From positions 11,189,001 through 11,253,000 of the forward strand of contig JASXTE010000007.1 in the NCBI GenBank assembly GCA_030280995.1: a stretch of DNA of 64,000 nucleotides. The letters run 5' to 3'. This DNA is from Hemileia vastatrix. Its lineage: Eukaryota; Basidiomycota; Pucciniomycetes; Pucciniales; Zaghouaniaceae. The notes below the pieces were generated by a model, which had not been told where the DNA came from, ran no database searches, and saw only the letters and a list, made by a program, of their open reading frames with translations. Of this stretch, positions 46,440-56,863 are shown piece after piece. Position numbers and translations under genes: made by a program. Numbering within the stretch: position 1 is the stretch's first letter; each line of letters opens with the position of its first letter.

Positions 46440-47400
46440 TTTTTGACCACTTTCTAGCCATGGATTCAATATTTAGATGGCTAGCAAGCCAAAAATAGGT
46501 GCAAGTACCTACCAGCCAGAAATTTGCTTGTTAGTTGACTGGCAGGTTGGTTCATTCAATGATTTGTTTAGCCCCTAATTTCTTGCCAGCTAGAAACAAA
46601 CTACTTTGATTTATGGTTGGCAGGGTAGCAGATTTTGTGGTTGGGGAAATGCATCAATTTCTACTTCCTTTCATCAGGAAATATAATGCTTAGCTTGCTG
46701 GAAAAAATGGAGAAAATCTATGCTTTTTTGGAAACCTGAAAATGCCTTCCAGCCAGCTGAAAAGCATATTGCTTTCTAGCTGGCAGGTTGTGATTGAAAT
46801 TGATCATATTTGATCAATTTTCTTCAGCAACTTGCTTGCTACATGCCAGCAAGTTTAAAAACGATTGAGGGGAAGAAGGAGATAAAAATTCATATTTGAG
46901 AAGATGATTTGCCTTCTAGCCAGCAGAAAATGATTAACTTTCTGGCTGGAAGGTTGATGTATCAAGCAGTGGCAATTGATTTATTGACTTGAAAGCTGCC
47001 TGTCAGCCATCCATACAGACTTTTTCTGGCTGTCAGGCAGCTTTCAAGTTGAACAATCAATCAACTTGAACTCTACATCAACCTTCCAGCCAGCTGAGAA
47101 GGGATTTATTTGCTGGCTGGAAGGGATTCAAAATTCATTTACTAGCTGCATGCCAGAGAGCTAGGAAGCAACTGGCTGTCTGGCATACAGCAAGCAGTTA
47201 ATTTTTGGGGTGATACTTGCAAGAGAATGGTGGCAAGTGCCTTGTAAACTTGGACATGCCTTCCAGCCAGCTTAAAACTAATCTGTATGCTGGCTGGAAG
47301 GGTCAGGATAAGAGATATTTTTAAGATTCCAGCCAGACAGCAATTAAAATGACAGCTTTCTGGAAGGCACTAAGTGAGACAGCAGTTAAAGAAACTAAAT
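46440..47400. mobile_element. Giant palindrome 3 built from CCTTCCAGCCAGC hairpins
   Basis: Hairpins with arms CCTTCCAGCCAGC and GCTGGCTGGAAGG (or close variants) lie at 46745-46787, 46912-46953, 47082-47124 and 47259-47301. The centre is a 23-bp inverted repeat at 46987-47049 (ACTTGAAAGCTGCCTG arms, one mismatch). The outer pairs are symmetric about 47018 and 47023, and sequence between them is inverted too (GGAAGGTTGATGTA...TACATCAACCTTCC). More CCAGCCAG or TTGCCAGC half-sites occur from about 46,390 and to 47,370. Edges are not defined and no coding frame is present. Confidence 0.65.
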
Positions 47401-48060
47401 ATAAGAAAAGAAACAAAAAAAAAGAGGCAGGAAATAAAAATTAAAGAGAAATACAGGCCAAAAAATAAAGAATGAGAGAGTGAAACAATATAAAAATAAT
47501 TAAAAAGAGAAAAAAAGAGAGAAACAGTCATTGATGAGCCACCCAAAAAAAACTTACTATTTAATTATTGACAGGTTCTGTAGGAAGTGATCAGAAGCAA
47601 GTCAAGGGGTCAAAGAGTTTGTTTGAGGAAGCATAGGTAGTGAATTTTTGATGAATAATGACAATTTGGGAATATCAAATTAAGACTCAGTCATAGAAAT
47701 AAGTGAGGTCAAGCAAATAAAATGAGAAAACTTCAGAGATGGATAATATGCAACCTTCAACATCAAAAAACATTTGGCATGTAAATAAGGAAGTTTTTCT
47801 GTCAAACAAAAATCCATGCAAAATAATTAAATCTTTAAATTCAAATAAAATATTTAACATTTCTTAATTAAATTTTAATCGCCTACATTTCAATTTCTAA
47901 CTATAGTTAGTTGAATGTTTCTGATTTTGTAGAATAGAATGTACAATACCAGCTCAAAAATGTTTGAACAATGACAAAAAAATATGGAAAAAAATTATTT
48001 TGTGTTGAATTTATGATAACCATTAGTAAGTCAATGATTAACTTCAATTATTTATTTAAA
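47401..48060. other. A-rich spacer, nothing recognised
   Basis: Purine-rich then AT-rich; no protein-like frame and no repeat seen. Confidence 0.45.
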
Positions 48061-48851
48061 TTTTTCCTATAGGGGACATATCTTTATTCAGGTTTCAAGT
48101 CCACTATGACTTTGAACTGGTTTGGGACTGGCTTCTTTATCTTTGGTTTTTTTGGGTTGGTGGTGGATCACTGGTGGTCTCCCATCATTTTTACTTATTG
48201 GAGGGAGCCCACCCAGTAATAATTTCTATGGACTGGACTTTGTCTTACTGGACCTTCTCTTAATATGGATCATCCATGGAGCTGGACTTTCTTTGATTTT
48301 TTAGTTATGATTTTGCTAGATAGTAGTTTCAGATTATTTTCTTTTTTCTCTTTTTTTCTTTTAATTTTTTATGGGGGTTGTTTAAATTATAAAATCAAAA
48401 ATATAAGGTGTTACCACATCAGGGTCACCTGGATGTGGGCAAGCATTGGTGGGGAAAAGCTCATCAATTGGACGGGCAATGCTATTTTATCATTTTATTT
48501 TACTTTATTTTTATTTTTATTAATGTCATTTTTTATTTTTTATTATCATTATTACCCTTAATTTATGTTTCTTATTTCAAATCATTTAAATTATTTAAGG
48601 TGTATCTACATCAAGGTGCACTTGGATGTGGGCAAGGTATCAGGGGATCAGCTCATCAATTGGCTGGGGGGACACCATTTGTATTATTTTTTATCTTTTA
48701 TTTTATTTATCAATTTTTAATTTTAGTATGTAAGTAGACTTTTAAAAAGAAAAAATTAGAATTTATAGTTATTAATTTTTTTATTTATTTATTATTATGT
48801 TTTTAATATTTTTTTAGGAGCTCAATGTCTGGATAATGAAGTTTCTGGAGG

Positions 48852-50389
48852 CTAGTCTGGATTATGATGTCGTTTTTGTTTTTTGTTGGGGTTGTGGGAA
48901 GCACTGTTTTCTTTGAAGTGCATCCTGCTGGATAGATTATATGGATTATAATGGGCAGGAATAAGTTTGGATGGAATTTCAGAAGAGGAAGAAGAAGAGG
49001 CAGGAATGGATTTTTGGAAGGTGTGCTTAATGATCCTAGACATTTTCAAATGGTCGTCCAATAGTTGTTTCCTCAAGGTTCTCTCAAAGTCATTTAACGG
49101 TCCATGGAGGGCAAAGGCTTTCAGCATGTTTGAACACACGGTGCTGAGGTGTTGTTTTATGTCTCCATAATTTAGGGTCAAAGAAGTTTCTAGAGGTTGG
49201 AAACTCCAATAGTAGATTCAAGAAGAGGGGTGCCAACTAGACAAGAATAATTGGATCAGTAATTATTTTTGTTGAAGAAATTGGATGAATTAATGTGGTA
49301 CTTACAGATTGGAAGCTCATCAAATTTTTAAGCTGCCGGAAATTGGACTTCTGAAGATTTTGGAATGGTGATAGTAGGTGGATTAATTAGGGAAAGATAT
49401 GGAATCTATTGGTCTTCCTCTGAAAGGTTTTGAGAAGTTGAACTAGGAGGCTTATGTTCCTGGGGCCTAGTTGGAGCAGCAGGCCTTTTCTTGCTGTTGT
49501 TAATATTTCTGCTTGATTCAGTTGAATGAGGTGCTGGTGATGGAGTACCAGGGTTGTTATAAGATGGGGTAGGAGAGGGTGATCTGGGAGCAGATTGATC
49601 TCTTCTGGATGGAGCTCTTGAAGAAATGGAACTTTCAGAAGAATAGTTGGCTGGAAGAGGAGAGGTGTAGTTTTGTTGCCTTAACTGGGGGCAAAGTTGT
49701 TTTTTTGGTGCAGTGTTGGGTGCTCTGGTGTCTTCCTGAGGTCCTCTGGCAGGTCTCCTAGAAGGTTGGGAAATTTTAGAGTTTTTGGACCTTAGAAAGG
49801 TTGGCTGCATTTCTTGGGGAGCATTGGGAGGTGGCTGCGTGGAGTTGTTTTTGTTGATTGGAGGAATTTGACTGTTTTCTGGTTGTTTTTGGAAGTTTTG
49901 AGCCTGATTTTCACTGTCTAGTGAGGCAGGCGGGCTGCCTGACGTTGGCCAGGCCGCCTGGATGCGGTCTAGCAGCCTAGGAGCTGATTTTGAAGCTTTT
50001 TGAGCTAAATTAGCAGAGATAAAAGCTGTTTCTTGGAAATTTAAAGCAGGCCTTTTGGGGAGAGTTCTGGAAACTGAGTTCTGGGATCTTCTGGATGGTG
50101 CTGAGGATAAAGATGAAGAGGCTGGACCAAGCTCTGGAGATCTGGTAGGGGATCTGGAGAGGTATTTATGAGAAGGTGAAGGAGGAGGAATAGGGTAGTT
50201 GGAATCTCTGTCACATTTCTTCTTTTTGGAGTAGCAAGAATCACAGGCCCTGTTGTAGAATTTGGCTTCCGGAGTTGGAAGAGTGAATGTGCAAGGTCTG
50301 CACATGTGGATGCACTGTTTGCAGGCATAGTCCTTGGGAGCAGTGAAGCAAGGAAGATTGGAGGGGTCAAAATCAGGGGATCCAGCCAT
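48852..50389 (-). pseudogene. Cys-rich zinc-cluster-like gene 2 with probable intron, decayed 3' half
   Basis: ATG 50389 opens a 327-codon frame ending at TAG 49408-49406. Residues about 23-56 hold C-x2-C-x6-C-x15-C-x2-C-x6-C, which fits the Zn2Cys6 spacing of fungal DNA-binding clusters, with Lys/Arg after the last pair (C-D-S-C-Y-S-K-K-K-K-C). The rest is Pro/Ser-rich and disordered. Downstream there is a splice-like pair (GTAAGT at 49305, branch TTACTGATC, TCTAG at 49237), and a further helical frame 49181-48852 (L-N-D-F-E...L-D-D-H-L-K). That frame resembles the C-terminus of the ORF at 50994-51755. Exon phases do not agree and two in-frame stops precede the intron, so the 3' half looks damaged. 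Function unknown. Confidence 0.5.
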
Positions 50390-50540
50390 GATCTGTGGTG
50401 AGAAAAGATGATGGAAAGAGATAAGAAGGAGATTTTTGTCAGCGATGGGTAGATGATGAAGTGAAGGTGGAAGTTCAGCAGGTTGGCTGTAGGTGTATTC
50501 TGTATGAAACTAGCTGGGTCTTATTTATGCAAAGCTCTGT

Positions 50541-50940
50541 TAGTCCATCAAGACTTTAAACTGAACACTGTTTTAGTCCCCCAAGACTTTAAACTGAGGA
50601 TTGTTTGATGGTGTAGTCCCCCAAGACTATAAACTGAGGAATGGGTTAGAAAGATTGGCAGAAGGTATCCACAGGGGGAGCCTCTGAATTTAGAAAAGGA
50701 ATGTTTGGGGGTAATTGATGGGCTGGCAGCTCTATTCACAATTACCCCAGAATGTTAGTTGTTTCTCTGTGTCTTAATGTGGTTGATCTCTGGTTCTGAG
50801 TTTATGATTTAGGTTTTTGAGTCCCCCAAGACTTTAAACTGAGGGTTTTTGAGTCCCCCAAGACTTTAAACTGAGGGTTTTTGAGTCCCCCAAGACTATA
50901 AAATGAGGATGGTCCCCCAAGACTTAAAACTGAGGGTTTT
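50541..50940 (+). repeat. GTCCCCCAAGACTTTAAACTGAGG motif, seven copies
   Basis: Copies lie near 50545, 50575, 50614, 50820, 50850, 50884 and 50910, on both sides of the GTTTGGGGGTAATTGATGGG block. It is the same motif as the eleven copies in element A (35.3-36.0 kb), with CCCCC in place of CCACC and GAGG in place of GGC. Confidence 0.75.
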
Positions 50941-50993
50941 TTGTGGTTACATCCTATAGAGGGTGTGGTCAATCTTTCTTTTCTGAATCAAGC

Positions 50994-51755
50994 TCAAGTA
51001 CTAGTGGAATTACAGAGGGAATCAAGAGATGAAATTAAGTGTTCAGAATTAGCCTTGAACTGGTGAATGAGGTGTCTTCTGTTCTCAATTTCCTGTGGAT
51101 CTCTAGCAGGAGTGGATTGGAAGTAGTGTAGCAGAAGGCGTTTCTGTTGAGATGTGTGTTGTTGGAAATTGGCCTTAATTGCGGGCAAGTGGTTTGTTGT
51201 TGGTGGTTCAATGGATCTTACATTGTTATCATCACTGTCAGAAGATAAAGTAACTGAGAATTCATCAGTTTTATAAAGTGGAAAGAAGAAATGGAAGTTT
51301 TTACCATCAGATAGACCAGGGATGGTGCAACTTGTTGTTTTAGTTGTTTTGGAACTCTTCTGGGAAGGGTGTAGCTTTTTGATTAATCTGGGAATCAAGA
51401 TGGATGGCCCAGATCTTTTGGTGCTGGTAGAAGATGGACCAGGTGGAGGTGGAGGTGAAGCTGTTGCAGAAGATAATGGACCAGGTTTGTAGCAGGTCTT
51501 CTTTCTGGAGTTGCAGACATCACAGGACGTTCTGTATGGATGGACAGGAGGTGTGATGGTGCAGATTAGATTATTTTCAATGCAGTATTGGAAAGGACCC
51601 ATTTCAGAGGCAGATTTGGGAAGAAGGTTGAAAATGGTAGTTTGATGAAGAAAGAATGTGGAAATTCTTAATTTGAGGGAAGATGTGGTCTTCCAACATT
51701 GGCAGGGGCCTTTGTTGTGTTGTTTGGCGCTGTTTGTGCATGTCTTAATTGACAT
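50994..51755 (-). CDS. Cys-rich zinc-cluster-like protein 3, function unknown
   Basis: An undamaged 253-codon frame. The start could be ATG 51755 or, more likely, the ATG at 51602 (residue 52), just before the Cys cluster. The cluster reads C-x6-C-x12-C-x2-C-x6-C (C-D-V-C-N-S-R-K-K-T-C at the end), exactly the spacing of the 3931 gene, again with Phe in place of a first Cys. A Pro/Ser stretch follows, then a basic patch (I-P-R-L-I-K-K-L), an acidic Ser/Asp run (S-S-D-S-D-D-N-N) and a helical C-terminus (P-Q-E-I-E-N-R-R-H-L-I-H). It could bind nucleic acid, but that is inference. It lies antisense to the retroelement blocks around it. Confidence 0.5.
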   Translation of the reverse strand: MSIKTCTNSAKQHNKGPCQCWKTTSSLKLRISTFFLHQTTIFNLLPKSASEMGPFQYCIENNLICTITPPVHPYRTSCDVCNSRKKTCYKPGPLSSATASPPPPPGPSSTSTKRSGPSILIPRLIKKLHPSQKSSKTTKTTSCTIPGLSDGKNFHFFFPLYKTDEFSVTLSSDSDDNNVRSIEPPTTNHLPAIKANFQQHTSQQKRLLLHYFQSTPARDPQEIENRRHLIHQFKANSEHLISSLDSLCNSTST

Positions 51756-52049
51756 CTTTTGAAGAATTGGGTGTTTTTCTGTATTTATTCCATGAATATT
51801 GGGACTGCAGGTATGTGGGTACTATCATTGGATAGCCCCGGCTTTTCTATATATTTCATGTCTTGATGATATTTTTCATATTCTATGTTTTAAGAGGTCA
51901 TTTCCTCATTTTTCAGTTACAAAAGATAGCTGTTTAATTTTGTTTTTCGCGTTTTACGGGATAACCTTAAGTCTTAGGGTTAAGTGTTTAGTACCATTAG
52001 ATAGGACTAATTTAGCTCTATATTTCATGTCTCAATGTTGTTATAGCGT

Positions 52050-52957
52050 TGTGGTGATCCAAACCTGGGTAGGCCTTTGGAGTGCATATTTGGGGGTATT
52101 TGGTATGTAGGATGTTATTGGGGTTATGGTGTTATTAGTGGATTTTTTCATCTTTAGGTAATATTTAGTAGTGTTTATGGAGGCTTAAGCTAGGATAACT
52201 TATTATGTCTCAGCTTAATGTCCTTTCTTTTCTCTTCATTTTGGTATCCCTATGGGTGGTTACCTTGTTTTAAAGGGTAGTTATGGTGTTGTTATTGGTA
52301 TTTGTTGGAAGTTTATTGCTTAGGGGTGCTTATGTAGGCTTAAGCTAGGGTCACTTATTATGTCTCAGCTTATTTTATTTATTTTCTTTTCATTTTGGTA
52401 TGTCTTATGTGTGTTTATCTTGTTTATTAGTGAAGTTATGGGATTTTAGGGTTTTTAAGGTTTTTATGGGTGGTATGGGTGTTTTAGGGCCTAGAAGTGG
52501 CCCGCCCGCCCCTAAGCGGGGTGCCTTACTGGGCGCTGGGGTAGCGCTAAAATGCACTTTTACGCATGAAAAAAGCTGGGAAAGCTGGATTTTGGGTGGG
52601 GAATTGGTCAGGGTGGTCTGTGCACTGGCTGTATGATGCGTGTGTTGGAAGATTTTTAGGGAAGGATCTCATCTCCTTACTCATCACCTCTCTGTTCCTC
52701 ACTGTCTCATTGGCTGGTTTTTTGTTGGAATATATTACTGTTCATTTCAACTCTTTCTGGCAGTCTGTCTGGGACTATTATCTTTCACTTTTAAAGAGTT
52801 CAAGAGTGTTTAATTAGAGGGTCTAGCAAACAGATCTCCAATTTGCTGCAACAGGTAAATCTCACTTTTTTTTCTAAAGGGACAGGGGTTATTTTTTCTG
52901 GTTTTTCTCCAACTCCCTTGTTCAAGCCCTATAGCTAGTACTATAGGATTGTCTACA
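52050..52957 (+). repeat. LTR-like block related to the element A LTR
   Basis: Begins TGTGGTGATCCAAACCTGGG (compare TGTGGCATTCCACATCTGGG of element A) and ends GGATTGTCTACA (compare GAGTCTACCTACA). A partial direct duplication (GGCTTAAGCTAGG...TTATTATGTCTCAGCTTA) lies at 52,170-52,215 and 52,335-52,375. A CpG-rich patch (GCCCGCCCGCCCCTAAGCGG) is near 52,500. No polypurine tract precedes it, so the edges are tentative. Confidence 0.4.
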
Positions 52958-53029
52958 GCTTAATTTTGTGTTTTAAGGGTTTTAGTAGTTGTAGTGAATT
53001 TTTCTAAGTAGATTAGATGTTTTTATTAT

Positions 53030-53686
53030 TTTTCTGGCTTCAGGGAGGCCGGGCCGCTTCAGGCGGCACCTCCGACGTCGGGCGGCCCACCTGCCTCTGT
53101 TTTAGAAGGTTGGGTAGTGCTTCTGGAGGGTTTGTATTCAATTTGGCTGGTACAGGTGCCAAATTTGTTGGTGTGCATGGGCTGTTTGATAGTGGTCTGT
53201 GTGTACATAGTGAATAAGACAGTTTGGGGAAACTTTAATTATCATACAATTATCCAGAGGTTATATCCTTGTTCCTCACTCAGTTTTCACTGTTTTTTGC
53301 CACAATTGGCTGTGTTTATTGCAAGTTTAGTTCTTCATTTAACTCAACTTTAGCAACAGGTTCTCTGGTATAGTCTTGCAAGCTATATCAAGTATTATTG
53401 CTGTCTCTGGTGTGGATTTGCAGCCTACATCAAGTATCTTTTCTTTCTCTGGTGTGGACATTGGTCTACATTTCAATTCTTTGGTCTGGTAGTCTGTCTG
53501 GGGACTACTTTCTTGGCTCATCAAGCAGTCAAGTGTGTTGAAAAAGGGGCTTCAGAAAACAGGAACCAACTTACTTTAGCAAGTAAATCTCACTCTATTT
53601 TTCTAAAGGGACAGGGGATTTTCTCTCTGGTTTTTCTCCAACTCCCTTGGTCAAGGCCTATAGCTAGTACTATAGGATTTTTTACA
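53030..53686 (+). repeat. Second, partial copy of the right half of the LTR-like block
   Basis: GTCTGTCTGGGGACTA, AAATCTCACT...CTAAAGGGACAGGGG and CTATAGCTAGTACTATAGG repeat the order seen at 52,760-52,957, ending TTTTTTACA at 53686. A GC-rich hairpin-prone patch (GGCCGGGCCGCTTCAGGCGG) is at about 53,046. The following base begins retroelement copy F, so the junction is a recombination or insertion point. Confidence 0.5.
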
Positions 53687-53694
53687 CCGGAATG

Positions 53695-55550
53695 CTATTC
53701 TGTTTCCCTATTAAGAAATACTCCAGATGTAGCTAACATTAATGATGAATATTTGAGGGATATTATTGCTAAACAAAATCATATAATAAACAACATGCAA
53801 TTGACTCAGAAATATAATAGTTTGTTAACTGAACAGGGTTATCAAGCATTGAGGAGTGAGTTACAGAGAGTTTCTGATGATTTGTTTCATTACAAAGTAA
53901 CTCATGAAAATAAAGCTGCTTTATGGAAAAATATAAAGAATTTTTTGTCTAAATTAAAAGATACTGTGTCCATCTGTATCCAGGAGCTAGAGGGACATAA
54001 GATGAACTTAGAAAGATTGAGTGACCATTATTCATCATTCCAAAATAAGAGCCAGTTATCATTTGCAACCGTCAACAAGAGTTTATCTAGTATTCCAAGA
54101 GTAAAAACTAGGTTAACAACCATTGAAGAAAAATTGAGTTCATTTTTACATGATCAAAAGCTTTCTGAAATTTCTTTGAAAGAACCTGTTTTGCAGTATA
54201 CCCCAATGGTACCTGTTCTTAGTTAATCCAAAGTAAAATTAGTGCCAGGAATGCTTGTTCATACCATTGAGTTTCCATCAAAACTTGATGATGTACCTGG
54301 ATTATCCACAGAAGGATTTAACAATGATATTACTTCCCAATTGGAGAAGTTACAGCTTGTTTATCTAGTATTCCAAGAGTAAAAACTAGCTTAACAACCA
54401 TTGAAGAGAAATTGAATTCATTTTTACATGATCAAAAGCTTTCTGAAATTTCTTTGAAAGAACCTGTTGTGCAGTATACCCCAATGGTACCTGTTCTTAG
54501 TTAATCCAAAGTAAAATTAATGCTAGAAATGCCTGTTCATACCACTGAGTTTCCATCAAAACTTGATGATGTACCTGGATCATCCACAGAAGGATTAAAC
54601 AATGATATTACTGCCCAATTGGAGAAGTTACAGCTCCTTCTCACTCAGAAACAATCTTGTAATAAGGAGAATACTTCAAATTGAAATAATTGGCCAAAAC
54701 TTGACCAGTATCCAACATTTGGTGGTGACTCTTCCTCTGATTGGAAGAAGTTCATTTGCAGGATTTATAATCTAAAAAATTCTTACAAACTCCCAGATGA
54801 GGAAATTGTGTCAAAATAAATTTCTTTATTTATCAATGTAGCCCTAATGTGATATGAATCTGTTCTCTTGGATAAAAATTACTACTCATGGGATGATTGG
54901 AAAAATTAATTAAAGCACAATTCAGTGATTTCAAGTTTAGATTAGCTCAACAAAGGCAATATAAAGAAACCAGATATAGCTCTTCTACTGAAAAACCTAT
55001 TGAGTTCCTGATGAAACTTGTGAAAATCTTGAGGGAAATGGACCCAGTTATGTAGTTTTAGTTATGGAAGGACAGGATCCTCTATAAATTATCTATGTCT
55101 CTAAGAGACTTAATAGTTGCTAGGACTGAGTTCTCAAGGGAACCTTCTTCTTTCATTAATACTTATAATGAGATCCTTCTCAACAACAAGTATGATGCTA
55201 GAAGAATCATTTCTGGAACTTCATTGGAGAAAACCTCCCATTACCAACAAAAACCTCTGGAAAAGTTGGGTAAACCTTCAGAACCTGTTGCACCCAAAAA
55301 GTATGCAAAAAACACTTGCTTTAAATGTAGAAATACTTGGTAGAAAGGCCATGTTTGTGACAAGAAGATAAATCTTGTTGAAAATACAGAGGAATATGCT
55401 GATGAACCAATAACCCTAGATGATACTTCAAGTGATTTTGCCAGCAATATTTCATACAAGTCTTACCAAGAAATTTTAATTCTGGAAGAGGATATTCATT
55501 ATTTAAACAATATTGATATTGAGAAAAATGATTTATCTACAGTGGAAGTT
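53695..55550 (+). pseudogene. Copy F: gag fragment of the D/C/E family, interrupted by copy E
   Basis: Homology to copy C begins at Y-S-V-S-L-L-R-N-T-P-D and follows its gag through the helical region and the capsid (D-Q-Y-P-T-F-G-G-D near 54,705) to a zinc knuckle C-F-K-C-R-N-T-W-stop-K-G-H-V-C (55,318-55,362). It ends at D-L-S-T-V-E, 55550, where the LTR of copy E begins. Many stops. An internal tandem duplication of 278 bp (54081-54358 repeated from 54359) is peculiar to this copy. The remainder should lie beyond the right edge of the window. Confidence 0.8.
54081..54636 (+). repeat. 278-bp tandem duplication within copy F gag
   Basis: GTTTATCTAGTATTCCAAG starts at 54081 and again at 54359. 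The two units match across the whole length to TTGGAGAAGTTACAGCT, with scattered substitutions (for example GGATTATCCACAG versus GGATCATCCACAG). Confidence 0.8.
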
Positions 55551-56727
55551 TGTCAGTATAGTCTAGTATATAAGTATGATATAATAGTGTTATTTTATGG
55601 TCCTACTACTTATTAATAAATGATTTAGTGATTAAACCTCAGGGGAAGACTAATAAAATAGTTATACTCAAATAAAACTCACAATACTTGGATTTAAATG
55701 CGTGCTAGTGGTGGAAAATAGAAGAATAAAATATAGTTATAGCTTTTATAAAGATAATATCAATTTATAAGGGCTTTATAATATATTTCTGAATACTAAT
55801 AATTGTATTGTAGTGTTTGTTTGAAGTGTAGTAATTGAATGATGATAATAAACCGTCAAAATCCCTCCTTACTTATACCCAAATCCACTGGAGTGCACAG
55901 ACCTTCAATCCAGATGATGTCACTGCTATCCCCAGCAATTACAGCACTGTGAGGGCCCATCACCTCCCCATGGCGTCCACTTCAAGTAGTTTCAACACCC
56001 AGACCTCCAGTAAGGACCCTCCATCACTATTAATAATAACACAGAGTCATACCATAAATAGAAAACCCAGATAAAAGCGGATACCATAAGGAAACAGGTT
56101 AAATAAATAATCAAAAAGAGATTTAATGAAACTAAAAGCATATAAAGGAAAAAAATATAATGTCAAAGCCCCCAATAACATCCCCAAGCATCCACATTAA
56201 CCCAGAAACATCCTTCCAACCCATAAATCCGTGAATAACCATCCAAGGAAGTATTTTTAGTTGTCCAAACTGGGTGTATGCGCCTGATATAGGTGTCTAT
56301 GCTTCTGTAGGTGTTGTGAGTCCACTGATTTCGTCCATATGACCTAAAATAAGCAGAAAAACAAAGGTTATAGGCTATTAAGGGGCTAAAACCCACTTAT
56401 ATACCTAAATATACATAATATACTGCATATTTCACTGAATATGAGATTTATGTATACATATAAGCTTATGTATGTCAATAATTACTTCATATCACTTAAG
56501 ATAAGTATATTATGACTCCATTAACACCTTAATAAGTATTATTAGGCCATGGATAAGCTATTTAAACTATTATAAATTATATAATAGAATAATAATTATA
56601 TATATATATAATAAAATAATATATATTATTATTTTAACCTTATTTTTAAGATATAAGCTTAATCTAGTTAAGGTTATCTTATTTTAAGCATAAGAAATAC
56701 TCATTCCTTAGGATATTTAGGCTGACA
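55551..56727 (-). repeat. 3' LTR of copy E, 1177 bp
   Basis: On the minus strand starts TGTCAGCCTAAATATCC and ends GACTATACTGACA. A TATATAAGTGGG box on the minus strand lies at about 56,393-56,404. Same family as the solo LTR at 20832-22009. Confidence 0.9.
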
Positions 56728-56739
56728 CTCCCTCACCCC
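56728..56739 (-). promoter_or_regulatory. Polypurine tract of copy E
   Basis: Minus strand GGGGTGAGGGAG directly before TGTCAG, the same as the tract in copies D and C. A long T run lies just upstream. Confidence 0.75.
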
Positions 56740-56863
56740 AAAAAAAAACAATAAAAAAAATGTTAAGACATTTTAATTAATCTTAAGGAATGAAATAATA
56801 AAATAAAAAAAAATTTTATAATACATATACTGAATAAACAGTATTATTTAGATTTAAATTTTT

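Larger units (their letters stand above)
48061..51800 (+). mobile_element. Relic related to the 3' region of element A, with antisense ORFs
   Basis: Plus-strand blocks shared with 34.4-36.0 kb, in the same orientation: GGAGGGAGCCCACCCAGT near 48,194, CACTTGGATGTGGGCAAGG near 48,619, GTTTGGGGGTAATTGATGGG near 50,705, and the CCAAGACTTTAAACTG motif. The order differs from element A. gag and pol are not found. Two Cys-rich reading frames run on the minus strand, antisense to these blocks. Confidence 0.5.

Noticed and set aside
48122..48737. Hydrophobic frames on the plus strand that could be small membrane proteins
   Set aside because: T-rich retroelement 3' region shared with 34.4-35.0 kb, where the frames are not conserved.
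53513..54226. A 237-codon gene starting in the LTR-like block
   Set aside because: It joins LTR sequence to copy F gag by chance; only the part after about 53,695 matches the family.
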